The notes under the pieces are model-generated. The model worked only from the letters and a program-made list of their open reading frames with translations, ran no database searches and was not told the DNA's origin. A stretch of 13,014 nt of DNA from the NCBI GenBank assembly GCA_964480995.1, contig CAYZRZ010000052.1, forward strand, positions 1 through 13,014, in the 5' to 3' direction. Source of the DNA: UBA1038 sp964480995 (GTDB lineage: Bacteria > Bacillota > Clostridia > Christensenellales > Aristaeellaceae). This document shows positions 1 to 7,017 of the stretch, in pieces. The first letter of the stretch is position 1; each line of letters starts with the position of its first letter. Position numbers and translations under genes: made by a program.

Positions 1-2
1 GC

Positions 3-41
3 CTTGAGGGCATTATCCGCCCTGGAGAGGAAACAATATGA
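3..41 (+). CDS. 3' end of an upstream gene, probably tsaE (partial)
   Basis: A reading frame enters from the left edge and ends in TGA at 39-41, giving the C-terminal residues LEGIIRPGEETI. The stop overlaps the tsaB start as ATGA, the usual sign of translational coupling. Only 12 codons are visible, too few to recognise the protein directly. The guess of tsaE, the ATPase partner in t6A synthesis, rests on the common Bacillota order tsaE-tsaB-rimI. Another coupled gene is possible. Confidence 0.4.
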   Translation, partial: LEGIIRPGEETI

Positions 42-721
42 TTTTGATGTGTGTGGATACCTCGGGACCTTCCGCCGGCCTGGCCCTTGTGCGCGACGGG
101 GAGCTGATCTATGAGGCCACGCTGGTCAATTCGCTTACCCACTCGGTCAACCTGATGCCCATGGCGGAAGAGGCGCTCCGCTCAAGCGGCCTTGAAATGA
201 AGGATATCGGCTTGTTCGCGGCAGTCGTCGGCCCCGGCTCCTTTACAGGGGTGCGTATCGGTGTGGCGGCGGTTCAGGGCATGGCGCAGGGCTTGAATAA
301 ACCCTGCCTGCCTGTCAACGCGCTGGAAGCGCTGGACTTTGGATTGCTCTGTGATGAACATGTTGTCTGCTCCATCCGCGACGCGCGGGCAGGGCAGGTT
401 TACGGCGCGGCTTTCCGCAAGGGGCGGCGGCTGATGGAAGACGCGGTGCTCAAGCTGCCCGAGTATTTGGAAGAGATCAGGCCTATGGGTGAGCGCTTTG
501 TGTTCACTGGCGATGGGGTTCCCGTCAGCCGCGAAAAGGTTATGAAAGCGCTGGGGGAAAGGGCGGTCTTCGCCCCGCCGCACCTCAGCCTTTTGAAAGC
601 GGGATCGGCCGCCATGATCGCCTGGGACACGCGAGATCAGGCTGTACAGCCGCACGAACTGTTGCCCCTTTATCTGCGCCGCCCGCAGGCAGAGCGCGAG
701 CGGGAGGCGCGCAATGGCTGA
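38..721 (+). CDS. tsaB: tRNA threonylcarbamoyladenosine biosynthesis protein TsaB
   Basis: TsaB is the non-catalytic partner of TsaD in the cytoplasmic complex that transfers threonylcarbamoyl to A37 of tRNAs reading ANN codons. The 227-residue protein opens with the ASKHA-fold strand and phosphate-loop-like segment (MCVDTSGPSAGLAL), then has a family-typical His35 in THSVNLMP and the signature GPGSFTGVRIG at 65-75. Length matches the family (about 220-240). The start at 38 has GGAGAGG (24-30) seven bases upstream, so it is preferred over the internal ATG at 47. The gene overlaps the preceding stop by ATGA and overlaps rimI by 8 bases, so the three are very likely one transcript. TsaD is expected elsewhere on the chromosome. 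Identification is firm. Confidence 0.95.
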   Translation: MILMCVDTSGPSAGLALVRDGELIYEATLVNSLTHSVNLMPMAEEALRSSGLEMKDIGLFAAVVGPGSFTGVRIGVAAVQGMAQGLNKPCLPVNALEALDFGLLCDEHVVCSIRDARAGQVYGAAFRKGRRLMEDAVLKLPEYLEEIRPMGERFVFTGDGVPVSREKVMKALGERAVFAPPHLSLLKAGSAAMIAWDTRDQAVQPHELLPLYLRRPQAEREREARNG

Positions 722-1208
722 ACCAGTCTTGCGCCGGATGACGCTTTCAGATGTGCCCGCCGTTCGCAGGCTTGAGGAGGCCATCTTCTCCATGCCCTGG
801 AGTGAGAAGGACTTCGTCTATGAGATGACGGAAAACAAAGTCGCCCGCTACCTCGTCATCGAGGAAGCGGGCGAAATCACGGCCTTCGCGGGCGCGCACA
901 TCATCCTGGATCAGGCGCATGTGACCAACATCGCCGTCCGGCAGGACTGCCGGGGAAGGGGGCTGGGTAGGATGATCACCCGCGCGCTGATGCAGTACGC
1001 TTCCAACCTCGGCGCGGAGTACCTGACCCTGGAGGTGCGCCAGAGCAATATCACTGCACAAAACCTTTACAAATCCCTTGGTTTTGTGAAGGTCAATGTA
1101 CGCAAGCGCTACTACGAGGATACAGGTGAAGATGCCTGGCTGATGGTCTGCAACCGGCTGCCGGCGGCTGAACCTGACTTTGAGGAAGACGAAACCTGCG
1201 AATCATAG
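714..1208 (+). CDS. rimI: Ribosomal protein S18-alanine N-acetyltransferase family protein RimI
   Basis: This is a GNAT-fold acetyltransferase of 164 residues. Acetyl-CoA-binding motif A is visible as VRQDCRGRGLG (75-85), the acidic residue of the family lies in TLEVRQSN (Glu107), and the general-acid tyrosine position is NLYKSLGF (Tyr119). The C-terminal RKRYYEDTGEDAWLM block is typical of RimI. In E. coli RimI acetylates the N-terminal alanine of bS18; in Bacillota the substrate is less certain and may include other proteins. About 14 extra, acidic C-terminal residues (PAAEPDFEEDETCES) follow the domain. The start overlaps the end of tsaB by 8 bases. The stop is only 3 bases from the end of the convergent methyltransferase gene. 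Confidence 0.93.
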   Translation: MAEPVLRRMTLSDVPAVRRLEEAIFSMPWSEKDFVYEMTENKVARYLVIEEAGEITAFAGAHIILDQAHVTNIAVRQDCRGRGLGRMITRALMQYASNLGAEYLTLEVRQSNITAQNLYKSLGFVKVNVRKRYYEDTGEDAWLMVCNRLPAAEPDFEEDETCES

Positions 1209-1211
1209 CAT

Positions 1212-2315
1212 TTAGAATATCAGATATTCACACTCCAGCCGGCCGTTATACAGCCGGCGTTTTCTTTGCGCCCTTTTGCCGTACAGGCGTTCAAAGGAGG
1301 GGCTTGCGGTCAATACGCAGACGTTTTGGGCCATGGCTTTGGTCTCCAGCTTGCGCATCTGACGGTAGAGCGTGTCCGCCTCTTTCTTGCTGCCCAGCCG
1401 CTCGCCGTAGGGCGGGTTGGTGATCACGCAGGTGTTCTCGCTCAAAGGCTCCAGGTCGCGCAGGTCCTTTTCAAATACGGGGATACGGTCCTTCAGGCCT
1501 GCCTGCGCCAGGTGCTTTTTGCACAGCTCAAGGGCTTCGGGGTCCACATCGCTGCCCGATATCCCCTCGATCAGGTCCGGGTTGAAGCGGAATTTCGCCT
1601 CGCGCCTGATCTCGTCGCACTGTTTCTTATCCGCAAAGTGCCAGTTCTCCATGGAGAAGGGGCGCACCAGGCCGGGGGCGCGCTTTGCCATCTTGAATGC
1701 CGCCTCCACCAGAATGGTACCCGTGCCGCAGCAGGGGTCATGCAGGGGCCTTCCGGGCCGCCAGGGGGACAGATCCACCAGCGCCGCGGCCAGGGTCTCC
1801 CGCAGGGGCGCTTCGCCGTTCCAGGTGCGGTAGCCGCGCCTGTTGAGCGCGTCGCCGCTGGCATCCAGCGTCACGCGCACCTTGTCCTGGTGGATAGCAA
1901 TATGAATGTCATAACTCTCTTTGGTTTCATCCAGCCATGCGCTCTTGTAGTGCTGCTTCAGCCGCTCGGCCACCGCCTTTTTGCTGATGGCCTGCACATC
2001 GCGCACGCTCATCAGCTGGCTGCGCCCGCACTGGCCCGTCACCGGGAAGCTGCCGCCCTTGGGGATATATTCCTCCCAGGCGATCGCGCTGATCAGCTGG
2101 AACAGCTCCTCAAAGCTGCGGGCTTCGCCCTCACCCACGATCAGCTGCACCCGGTCGGCTGTGCGCAGCTCCAGGTTGGCGCGGAAAGCGGCATCCGTCC
2201 CGCCAAAAAAGCGCACGCCGCCCTGATCCATCGTGACATCAAAGCCTAATGCCTGCAGTTCCCTTTTTACCAGGCCTTCCAGCCCAAAGGCTGCTGAGGC
2301 GATCCATTCCATCAT
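1212..2315 (-). CDS. THUMP domain-containing class I SAM-dependent rRNA methyltransferase (RlmL/YpsC type)
   Basis: The protein is predicted to place an N2-methyl on a guanine of 23S rRNA, by homology to the N-terminal half of E. coli RlmL and to Bacillus YpsC. With the start at 2315 it has 367 residues: an N-terminal ferredoxin-like plus THUMP part (about 1-160) that binds RNA, then a Rossmann methyltransferase. SAM motif I is DPCCGTGT (193-200), an acidic second-strand motif is SDVDPEALELCKKHL, and the catalytic motif NPPYG (300-304) marks N-methylation of an exocyclic amine. The frame is open upstream to 2471, but the ATG at 2315 has GGAGG 8 bases upstream and an in-phase sigma-A promoter at 2338-2367 would start RNA near 2331, which rules out the upstream ATGs. 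The exact rRNA site cannot be read from sequence. Confidence 0.9.
   Translation of the reverse strand: MMEWIASAAFGLEGLVKRELQALGFDVTMDQGGVRFFGGTDAAFRANLELRTADRVQLIVGEGEARSFEELFQLISAIAWEEYIPKGGSFPVTGQCGRSQLMSVRDVQAISKKAVAERLKQHYKSAWLDETKESYDIHIAIHQDKVRVTLDASGDALNRRGYRTWNGEAPLRETLAAALVDLSPWRPGRPLHDPCCGTGTILVEAAFKMAKRAPGLVRPFSMENWHFADKKQCDEIRREAKFRFNPDLIEGISGSDVDPEALELCKKHLAQAGLKDRIPVFEKDLRDLEPLSENTCVITNPPYGERLGSKKEADTLYRQMRKLETKAMAQNVCVLTASPSFERLYGKRAQRKRRLYNGRLECEYLIF
1238..1267 (+). terminator. Candidate terminator of the tsaB-rimI transcript, inside the end of the convergent gene
   Basis: GCCGGC (1238-1243) and GCCGGC (1253-1258) form a 6-bp stem with a 9-base loop, followed on the plus strand by GTTTTCTTT (1259-1267). 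It lies 30 bases past the rimI stop and within the last codons of the minus-strand methyltransferase gene. The stem is short and the T-run is interrupted by C, so this is a moderate call. Confidence 0.5.
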
Positions 2316-2337
2316 CCGTTCATCCTCCGATAGTTTC

Positions 2338-2367
2338 ATTATATAGGGAGTTGGGACGGGAGCACAA
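2338..2367 (-). promoter_or_regulatory. Sigma-A promoter for the methyltransferase gene
   Basis: On the minus strand TTGTGC (2367-2362) is followed, after 18 bases, by a perfect TATAAT (2343-2338). Transcription would begin near 2331, leaving a leader of about 15 bases carrying GGAGG before the ATG at 2315. The -10 overlaps the in-frame ATG at 2339, so that ATG cannot be the start. Confidence 0.7.
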
Positions 2368-2478
2368 GCGGAGGAAATGGTGGGATAAGGCACTGCATGC
2401 TGATGCTTGATCAAAACGTGTGAGTTAACACGCGAAGGAGCAAAAGGCGTCCAAACGCGCTCTCTTCCCAATGAACCA

Positions 2479-2508
2479 TTGTTGGCGCGGCAGGCCTTGG
2501 GGTATACT
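2479..2508 (+). promoter_or_regulatory. Sigma-A promoter for deoB-punA
   Basis: TTGTTG (2479-2484), an 18-base spacer and TATACT (2503-2508). The predicted RNA start near 2515 falls just before AGGAGG (2517-2522), so the leader is very short. A weak inverted repeat, CGTGT (2417-2421) and ACACG (2428-2432), and the palindrome TTGATCAA (2407-2414) lie between the two divergent promoters and might hold regulator sites; that is speculation. Confidence 0.65.
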
Positions 2509-2530
2509 GATGGTGCAGGAGGATGAGACG

Positions 2531-3700
2531 ATGAAAAAAGTATTATTGATCATTTTAGACAGCGTGGGGGCAGGCGCTCTGCCGGACGCGCATTTATACG
2601 GTGATGAGGGGGCCAACACCCTGGGCAATATCGCCAGGGCGGTGCCGCTGCGCCTGCCCAACATGAACGCGATGGGCTTTTCGCATATCCCCGGCATCAA
2701 CCTGGAGCCTGCCTTAAACGCGGCGGGGGCCTTCGGCAAGATGGCGGAGCAGAGCCCGGGCAAGGACACCACCACCGGCCACTGGGAGATCGCCGGCCTT
2801 CGGCTTGCGCAGGCCTTCCCTACCTTTCCGGACGGGTTCCCCAAAGAGCTGATGGATGCCTTTGAAGAGGCCATCGGCACCAAGACCCTGGGCAACTACG
2901 CCTCCAGCGGCACCGCGATACTCGACGAGCTGGGGCAGGAGCACGCGCGCACAGGCTACCCCATCGTGTATACCTCCGCCGACAGCGTTTTTCAGATCGC
3001 CGCCAATGAGGAGGTCATCCCCCTCCCGCGGCTGTATGAAATGTGCGAGACCGCCCGGAAGCTTCTGGTTGGTCCCTATGCCGTGGGCCGCGTGATCGCC
3101 CGCCCCTTCGTTGGGGAAAAGGCAGGCGCTTTCACCCGCACCAAGGGCAGGAAGGATTTTTCGCTGGAGCCAGCCGGGGAGACCATCCTGGACCTCCTGA
3201 AGAAAAACGGGCAGGAAGTGTACGGCGTGGGCAAGATCGAGGATATATTCAATCACAGGGGCTTGACGGGCTCCAACCACGCGTCCGGCAATCCGGCCTG
3301 CATCGACGCGACCCTCGAGTATATGAAAAGGGATTTTGACGGCCTGTGCTTTGTGAACCTGGTGGATACCGACATGATCTACGGCCACAGGCGGGATGTT
3401 GAAGGCTACAGGGACGCGCTGGAGTATGTTGACAGGCGCATGCCGGAACTGACAGCCTTGATGGGGCTTGAGGATCTGTTGATCATCACGGCGGATCACG
3501 GCTGTGATCCAACCTTCCGCGGCACCGATCATACACGCGAATATGTGCCGCTGGTCGCCTGGCAAAAGGGGATGCGGGGGCTGTATAACCTGGGCGTGCG
3601 GGAGACATTCAGCGATGTGGCGGCTACCATCAGCGATTTCTTCGGGCATGAGGAGCGCTTTGGGGCGGTATCATTCCTGGGCGAGATGGAGGAGAAGTAA
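2531..3700 (+). CDS. deoB: Phosphopentomutase
   Basis: DeoB interconverts ribose-1-phosphate (or deoxyribose-1-phosphate) with the 5-phosphate in the cytoplasm, passing sugar released by nucleoside phosphorylase into central metabolism. The 389-residue protein has the alkaline-phosphatase-superfamily metal site: Asp10 in ILDSVGAG, the phospho-acceptor threonine block KDTTTGHWE (78-86), the NLVDTDMIYGHRRD segment, and the C-terminal metal ligands ITADHGCDPTFRGTDHTRE. The cap-domain segment SADSVFQIAANEE is also typical. The frame extends upstream to 2471, but the ATG at 2531 is preceded by AGGAGG with 8-base spacing and gives the expected MKKVLLIILDS terminus; upstream codons overlap the promoter. 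The stop abuts the punA start with no gap, as in the drm-pupG operon of Bacillus subtilis. Confidence 0.97.
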   Translation: MKKVLLIILDSVGAGALPDAHLYGDEGANTLGNIARAVPLRLPNMNAMGFSHIPGINLEPALNAAGAFGKMAEQSPGKDTTTGHWEIAGLRLAQAFPTFPDGFPKELMDAFEEAIGTKTLGNYASSGTAILDELGQEHARTGYPIVYTSADSVFQIAANEEVIPLPRLYEMCETARKLLVGPYAVGRVIARPFVGEKAGAFTRTKGRKDFSLEPAGETILDLLKKNGQEVYGVGKIEDIFNHRGLTGSNHASGNPACIDATLEYMKRDFDGLCFVNLVDTDMIYGHRRDVEGYRDALEYVDRRMPELTALMGLEDLLIITADHGCDPTFRGTDHTREYVPLVAWQKGMRGLYNLGVRETFSDVAATISDFFGHEERFGAVSFLGEMEEK

Positions 3701-4543
3701 ATGACCGCAGCGATGAAGAGGCTGCAGGCGGCGGCGGACGCGGTGCGCCGCGCCTGCGGGCCGGCCGATGTGGCGGTGGTGCTGGGCAGCGGTCTGGGCG
3801 GCTATGAGGAAGTGCTGCTCGATCCGCGCGAGATCGCCTTTGATGATATCCCCGGCTTTCCCAAATCCACCGTGTCCGGCCATGCCGGCAAGTTTGTTGT
3901 GGGCACCATCCGTGATAAAAGGGTGCTGGTCATGTCGGGCCGCTTCCATCATTATGAGGGCCACTCGCTGGACAAAGTAACGATGCCTATCCGGGTGATG
4001 GCTCTGCTGGGGGTGCGTACCCTGATCCTGACCAACGCGGCGGGTGGGGTGAATACATCCTTCCACCCCGGCGAACTGATGCTGATCACCGATTTTATTA
4101 ACCTGTCGGGCAGGAACCCCCTACGCGGGGCCAACCTTGACGCTTTCGGCCCCCGTTTTCCGGATATGAGCAAGGCCTTTGACCCGAGGCTTCGGGAAGT
4201 GGCGCTGAGCCGCGCGCAGGAGCACGGCATTACCCTCAACCAGGGCGTATATACCTGGTGGAACGGCCCCAGCTACGAGACCCCGGCGGAGATTCGCATG
4301 ATACGCGTGCTGGGCGGGGATGCCGTTGGCATGTCTACCGTCCCCGAGACCATTGTAGCCCGCCACTGCGGCATGCGGGTGCTGGGCATCAGCGCCATCA
4401 CCAACATGGCGGCCGGCGTGATGGATACACCGATCAACCACGAGGAAGTGCTGGCAATGGGGCTCAAGGTGCGGGATGATTTCCGCCGCTTGCTGGACAG
4501 CGTCATCAATCACTTGTCCGAGGAAGTATCAGAACAGATATAG
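3701..4543 (+). CDS. punA: Purine nucleoside phosphorylase (trimeric, PNP/MTAP family)
   Basis: This enzyme splits (deoxy)guanosine and (deoxy)inosine with phosphate into free base and pentose-1-phosphate, the substrate of DeoB encoded just upstream. In the 280-residue protein I can place the phosphate site Ser30 (VVLGSGLGG), His61 (SGHAGK), Arg81/His83 with Tyr85 and Glu86 (GRFHHYEGH), TNAAGG (111-116), base-binding Glu193 (NGPSYETPAE), Met211-Ser212 (GDAVGMSTVPE) and Asn235 (SAITNMAAG). The Glu/Asn pair fits the 6-oxopurine-specific trimeric class, not the hexameric DeoD class. The ATG directly follows the deoB stop, with GGAGGAGAAG inside deoB as ribosome site. The annotator names punA, pupG and deoD are all used for this family. 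Confidence 0.95.
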   Translation: MTAAMKRLQAAADAVRRACGPADVAVVLGSGLGGYEEVLLDPREIAFDDIPGFPKSTVSGHAGKFVVGTIRDKRVLVMSGRFHHYEGHSLDKVTMPIRVMALLGVRTLILTNAAGGVNTSFHPGELMLITDFINLSGRNPLRGANLDAFGPRFPDMSKAFDPRLREVALSRAQEHGITLNQGVYTWWNGPSYETPAEIRMIRVLGGDAVGMSTVPETIVARHCGMRVLGISAITNMAAGVMDTPINHEEVLAMGLKVRDDFRRLLDSVINHLSEEVSEQI

Positions 4544-4558
4544 CTGCTAACAGGCTGC

Positions 4559-4594
4559 ACGTCAAAACCCGCTCGGTTGAGCGGGTTTTGACGT
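4559..4594. terminator. Bidirectional terminator between punA and pheT
   Basis: A perfect 16-bp inverted repeat: ACGTCAAAACCCGCTC (4559-4574), loop GGTT, and its exact complement (4579-4594). The core GC stem is flanked by AAAA on the left and TTTT on the right, so each strand reads GC-stem then U-rich tail. It sits 15 bases after punA and 15 bases after the end of pheT on the other strand, and serves both converging transcripts. Confidence 0.9.
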
Positions 4595-4609
4595 TAAGCG
4601 CGCTATGCG

Positions 4610-7003
4610 TCAGCTTCTGACGTCAGCGCCAAACTGCGCCTTCACGGAGCGCTGCACCTTGTCCATGAGCGCCGTGATCTCTTTTTCTTCCAGGCTGCGG
4701 TCGGGGGCGCGAAAGCTGAGGGAGAAAGCGCAGGACTTTTTGCCCTCGGGCAGCTGGCTTCCCCGGTATACGTCAAACAGGCTCGCGTCCTCCATCAAGG
4801 CGCCGCCCGCGCGGCGGATGGCTTCCATCACCGGCAGCAGTTCCTGCCTGCTGTCCAGCACCAGCGCGATATCGCGGCTGACGGCGGGCATGCGCGGCAG
4901 CTCCTTGATGGGGGGCATGGGGGTGGCGGCGGCCCAGAAGGCCGTGAGGTCGATCTCCGCCAGGTACACCCTGCCGTCCATGCCGTATTCCTGGCATACC
5001 GCGGGGTGAACCTCGCCCAGCCTGGCGATCAGCGCGCCGTCTGCCGTGATCACGGCGCTGCGGCCGGGATGCAGGTAGGGTTGGGTTTGGGCTGTGATGG
5101 TGTGCTTGATGCCCTGGCGGGTAAGCAGCAGCAGCACGGTATCGCGCAGGGTGTAGAAGTCGCTGCCCTCATCGAACAGGCCCAGGCACAGCCAGGGCTG
5201 CTCGTCATAGGGGATATCTTCCCTCTGCCTGGATGAGAACACCGTGCCGAATTCGTAGAGCATCGCCTGCTCGTTGCCGCGCGCCATGTTGAGCGCCAGG
5301 GTCTTGAGCATATCGGGTACCAGGCTGGTGCGCATCAGGGCGGTATCCTCACCCAAAGGGTTGCGGATACGCAGCGGGTTCAGCCGCTCGTCGCCCGGGG
5401 AGAGATGCAGGCTGTCCAGTTGTTTTGCGCCGAAGAAGGAGTAGTTGTAAATCTCGTCGTAGCCCCGGCCATTAAGCAAGGAGGCCAGCGCCTTCTGGCG
5501 CAGGCGGTTTTGGCTGTCAAACCCTTGCATGGCTTCCCCTTTCATCAGGGTGGAGGGGATGCGGTCATAGCCGGCCATGCGCAGCACTTCCTCGCAGATA
5601 TCAGCCTCCTGCTCAATATCCTGGCGGAAATCGGGCGTGGTGACAGTGAGCGTGTCGCCTGCCGCTTCCACCAAAAAGTGCAGGCGGCGAAGGATGGTGA
5701 CCATTTCATTGGCGCTGATGTCCACCCCGCAGCGCGCGGCGATGCCCTTGACGCTGGCTTTGACGACGACAGGCTTCAGCGGACTGGGATAGAGGTCGAT
5801 CAGGCCCCCGACCACTTCGCCCGCGTCCAGTTCCTCCACCAGATGGCAGGCGCGGTCCAGCGCCTGGAGAACTGTGCGTGGGTTGACGCCGCGCTCAAAG
5901 CGGCCGCTGGCTTCCGTTCGGATGCCCAGGCCCCTTGCCGTGACGCGGGTGCTGCTGCGGTCGAAGGCGGCGCACTCAAACAGCAGGGATTTTGTCCCTT
6001 CCTTGATCTCGCTTTCGAGTCCGCCCATGATGCCGGCCAGACCGGTCGGCCCTTCCCGGTCGCAGATCAGCAGCTCGCCGCCTGACAGGTGATGTTCCTT
6101 TTCATCCAGCGTGGTCAGCTTTTCGCCTGGCAGGGAGCGCCGCACGATGATTTCGTTCCCGCGCACCCGGTCCAGGTCAAAAGCGTGCATGGGGTGGCCG
6201 GTCTCCAGCATCACAAAGTTGGTGATATCCACGATGTTGTTGATGCTCCGCATGCCGGCGGCATACAGATAAGCGCGCAGCCACAGCGGCGAGGGGGCAA
6301 CGCGCACATTCTTGATGACGCGCCCGGCATAACGCGGGCAAAGGTCTTCATCCCGTACGCAGATCCTGATGTGATTTGTGATATCCTCCGCGGTATCCTC
6401 TTTGTAATCGAGGGCGGGCAGCGCGAAAGGCTGATTGAAAACGGCTGCCGCCTCACGGGCGAGGCCCCAGACGCTCAGGCAGTCGGGCCGGTTGGCCAGC
6501 ACCTCCACGTCGATGGCTTGATCGTCGATGCCCAGGATGGCGCGGACATCGGTTCCCGGGGCGTAATCTTCGTTGAATATCAACAGACCCTCTGCACCCA
6601 CGGAAGGGTAAAGCTCTTGCGGTATATTAAGTTCCGTTGCTGAGCATAGCATGCCGAAGGATTCCACGCCGCGCAGCTTGCCGGCTTTGATCTCCATACC
6701 CCCGGGCAGTTTGGCGCCGACCAGCGCGGCGGGGACCAGGAGGCCTTCTTTCACGTTAGGCGCGCCGCAGACGATCTGAAGCGGTTCGCCCTGGCCCGCG
6801 TCCACCAGGCATACGTGCAGGTGATCTGAGTTTTCGTGGTCGCGGCAACTGAGCACACGGCCAACGACAACATGTTCCATGCCGCCGTCCAGGGGTTCAA
6901 TGCTTTCCACGGCGGTACCGGTCCTGATCAGTTCGCGCTCAACCGCGGCGCTGTCATCGGGCAGATTGGTATACTGTTTAAGCCAGTTAATGGATGCTTT
7001 CAT
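4610..7003 (-). CDS. pheT: Phenylalanine--tRNA ligase beta subunit
   Basis: PheT is the large subunit of the cytoplasmic alpha2beta2 enzyme that charges tRNA-Phe. Its 797 residues show the full bacterial layout: N-terminal MKASINWLKQY; the EMAP-II-like tRNA-binding OB domain (VVVGRVLSCRDHENSDHLHVC ... IVCGAPNV, roughly 40-150); the B3/B4 editing region with NIVDITNFVM and GHPMHAFDLDRV; the B5 domain; the catalytic-like core; and the C-terminal FDX-ACB anticodon-binding domain (starting LPRMPAVSRDIALVLD, ending RSVKAQFGADVRS). Length is usual for the family. The ATG is preceded by GAGGAGGAG and lies 14 bases after the pheS stop, so the two are one operon under the T-box leader at 8064-8295. 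Nothing is truncated. Confidence 0.98.
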   Translation of the reverse strand: MKASINWLKQYTNLPDDSAAVERELIRTGTAVESIEPLDGGMEHVVVGRVLSCRDHENSDHLHVCLVDAGQGEPLQIVCGAPNVKEGLLVPAALVGAKLPGGMEIKAGKLRGVESFGMLCSATELNIPQELYPSVGAEGLLIFNEDYAPGTDVRAILGIDDQAIDVEVLANRPDCLSVWGLAREAAAVFNQPFALPALDYKEDTAEDITNHIRICVRDEDLCPRYAGRVIKNVRVAPSPLWLRAYLYAAGMRSINNIVDITNFVMLETGHPMHAFDLDRVRGNEIIVRRSLPGEKLTTLDEKEHHLSGGELLICDREGPTGLAGIMGGLESEIKEGTKSLLFECAAFDRSSTRVTARGLGIRTEASGRFERGVNPRTVLQALDRACHLVEELDAGEVVGGLIDLYPSPLKPVVVKASVKGIAARCGVDISANEMVTILRRLHFLVEAAGDTLTVTTPDFRQDIEQEADICEEVLRMAGYDRIPSTLMKGEAMQGFDSQNRLRQKALASLLNGRGYDEIYNYSFFGAKQLDSLHLSPGDERLNPLRIRNPLGEDTALMRTSLVPDMLKTLALNMARGNEQAMLYEFGTVFSSRQREDIPYDEQPWLCLGLFDEGSDFYTLRDTVLLLLTRQGIKHTITAQTQPYLHPGRSAVITADGALIARLGEVHPAVCQEYGMDGRVYLAEIDLTAFWAAATPMPPIKELPRMPAVSRDIALVLDSRQELLPVMEAIRRAGGALMEDASLFDVYRGSQLPEGKKSCAFSLSFRAPDRSLEEKEITALMDKVQRSVKAQFGADVRS

Positions 7004-7017
7004 TGTCTTTCTCCTCC

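Noticed and set aside
1266..2249. Long plus-strand reading frame (327 codons) antisense to the methyltransferase
   Set aside because: Its composition is that of a shadow frame in GC-rich DNA; the minus strand encodes clear THUMP and SAM motifs.
2714..3649. Long minus-strand reading frame (311 codons) antisense to deoB
   Set aside because: No motif or ribosome site; deoB on the plus strand explains the region fully.
5405..6643. Plus-strand reading frames of 226 and 184 codons inside pheT
   Set aside because: Shadow frames of pheT, which is intact across the region.
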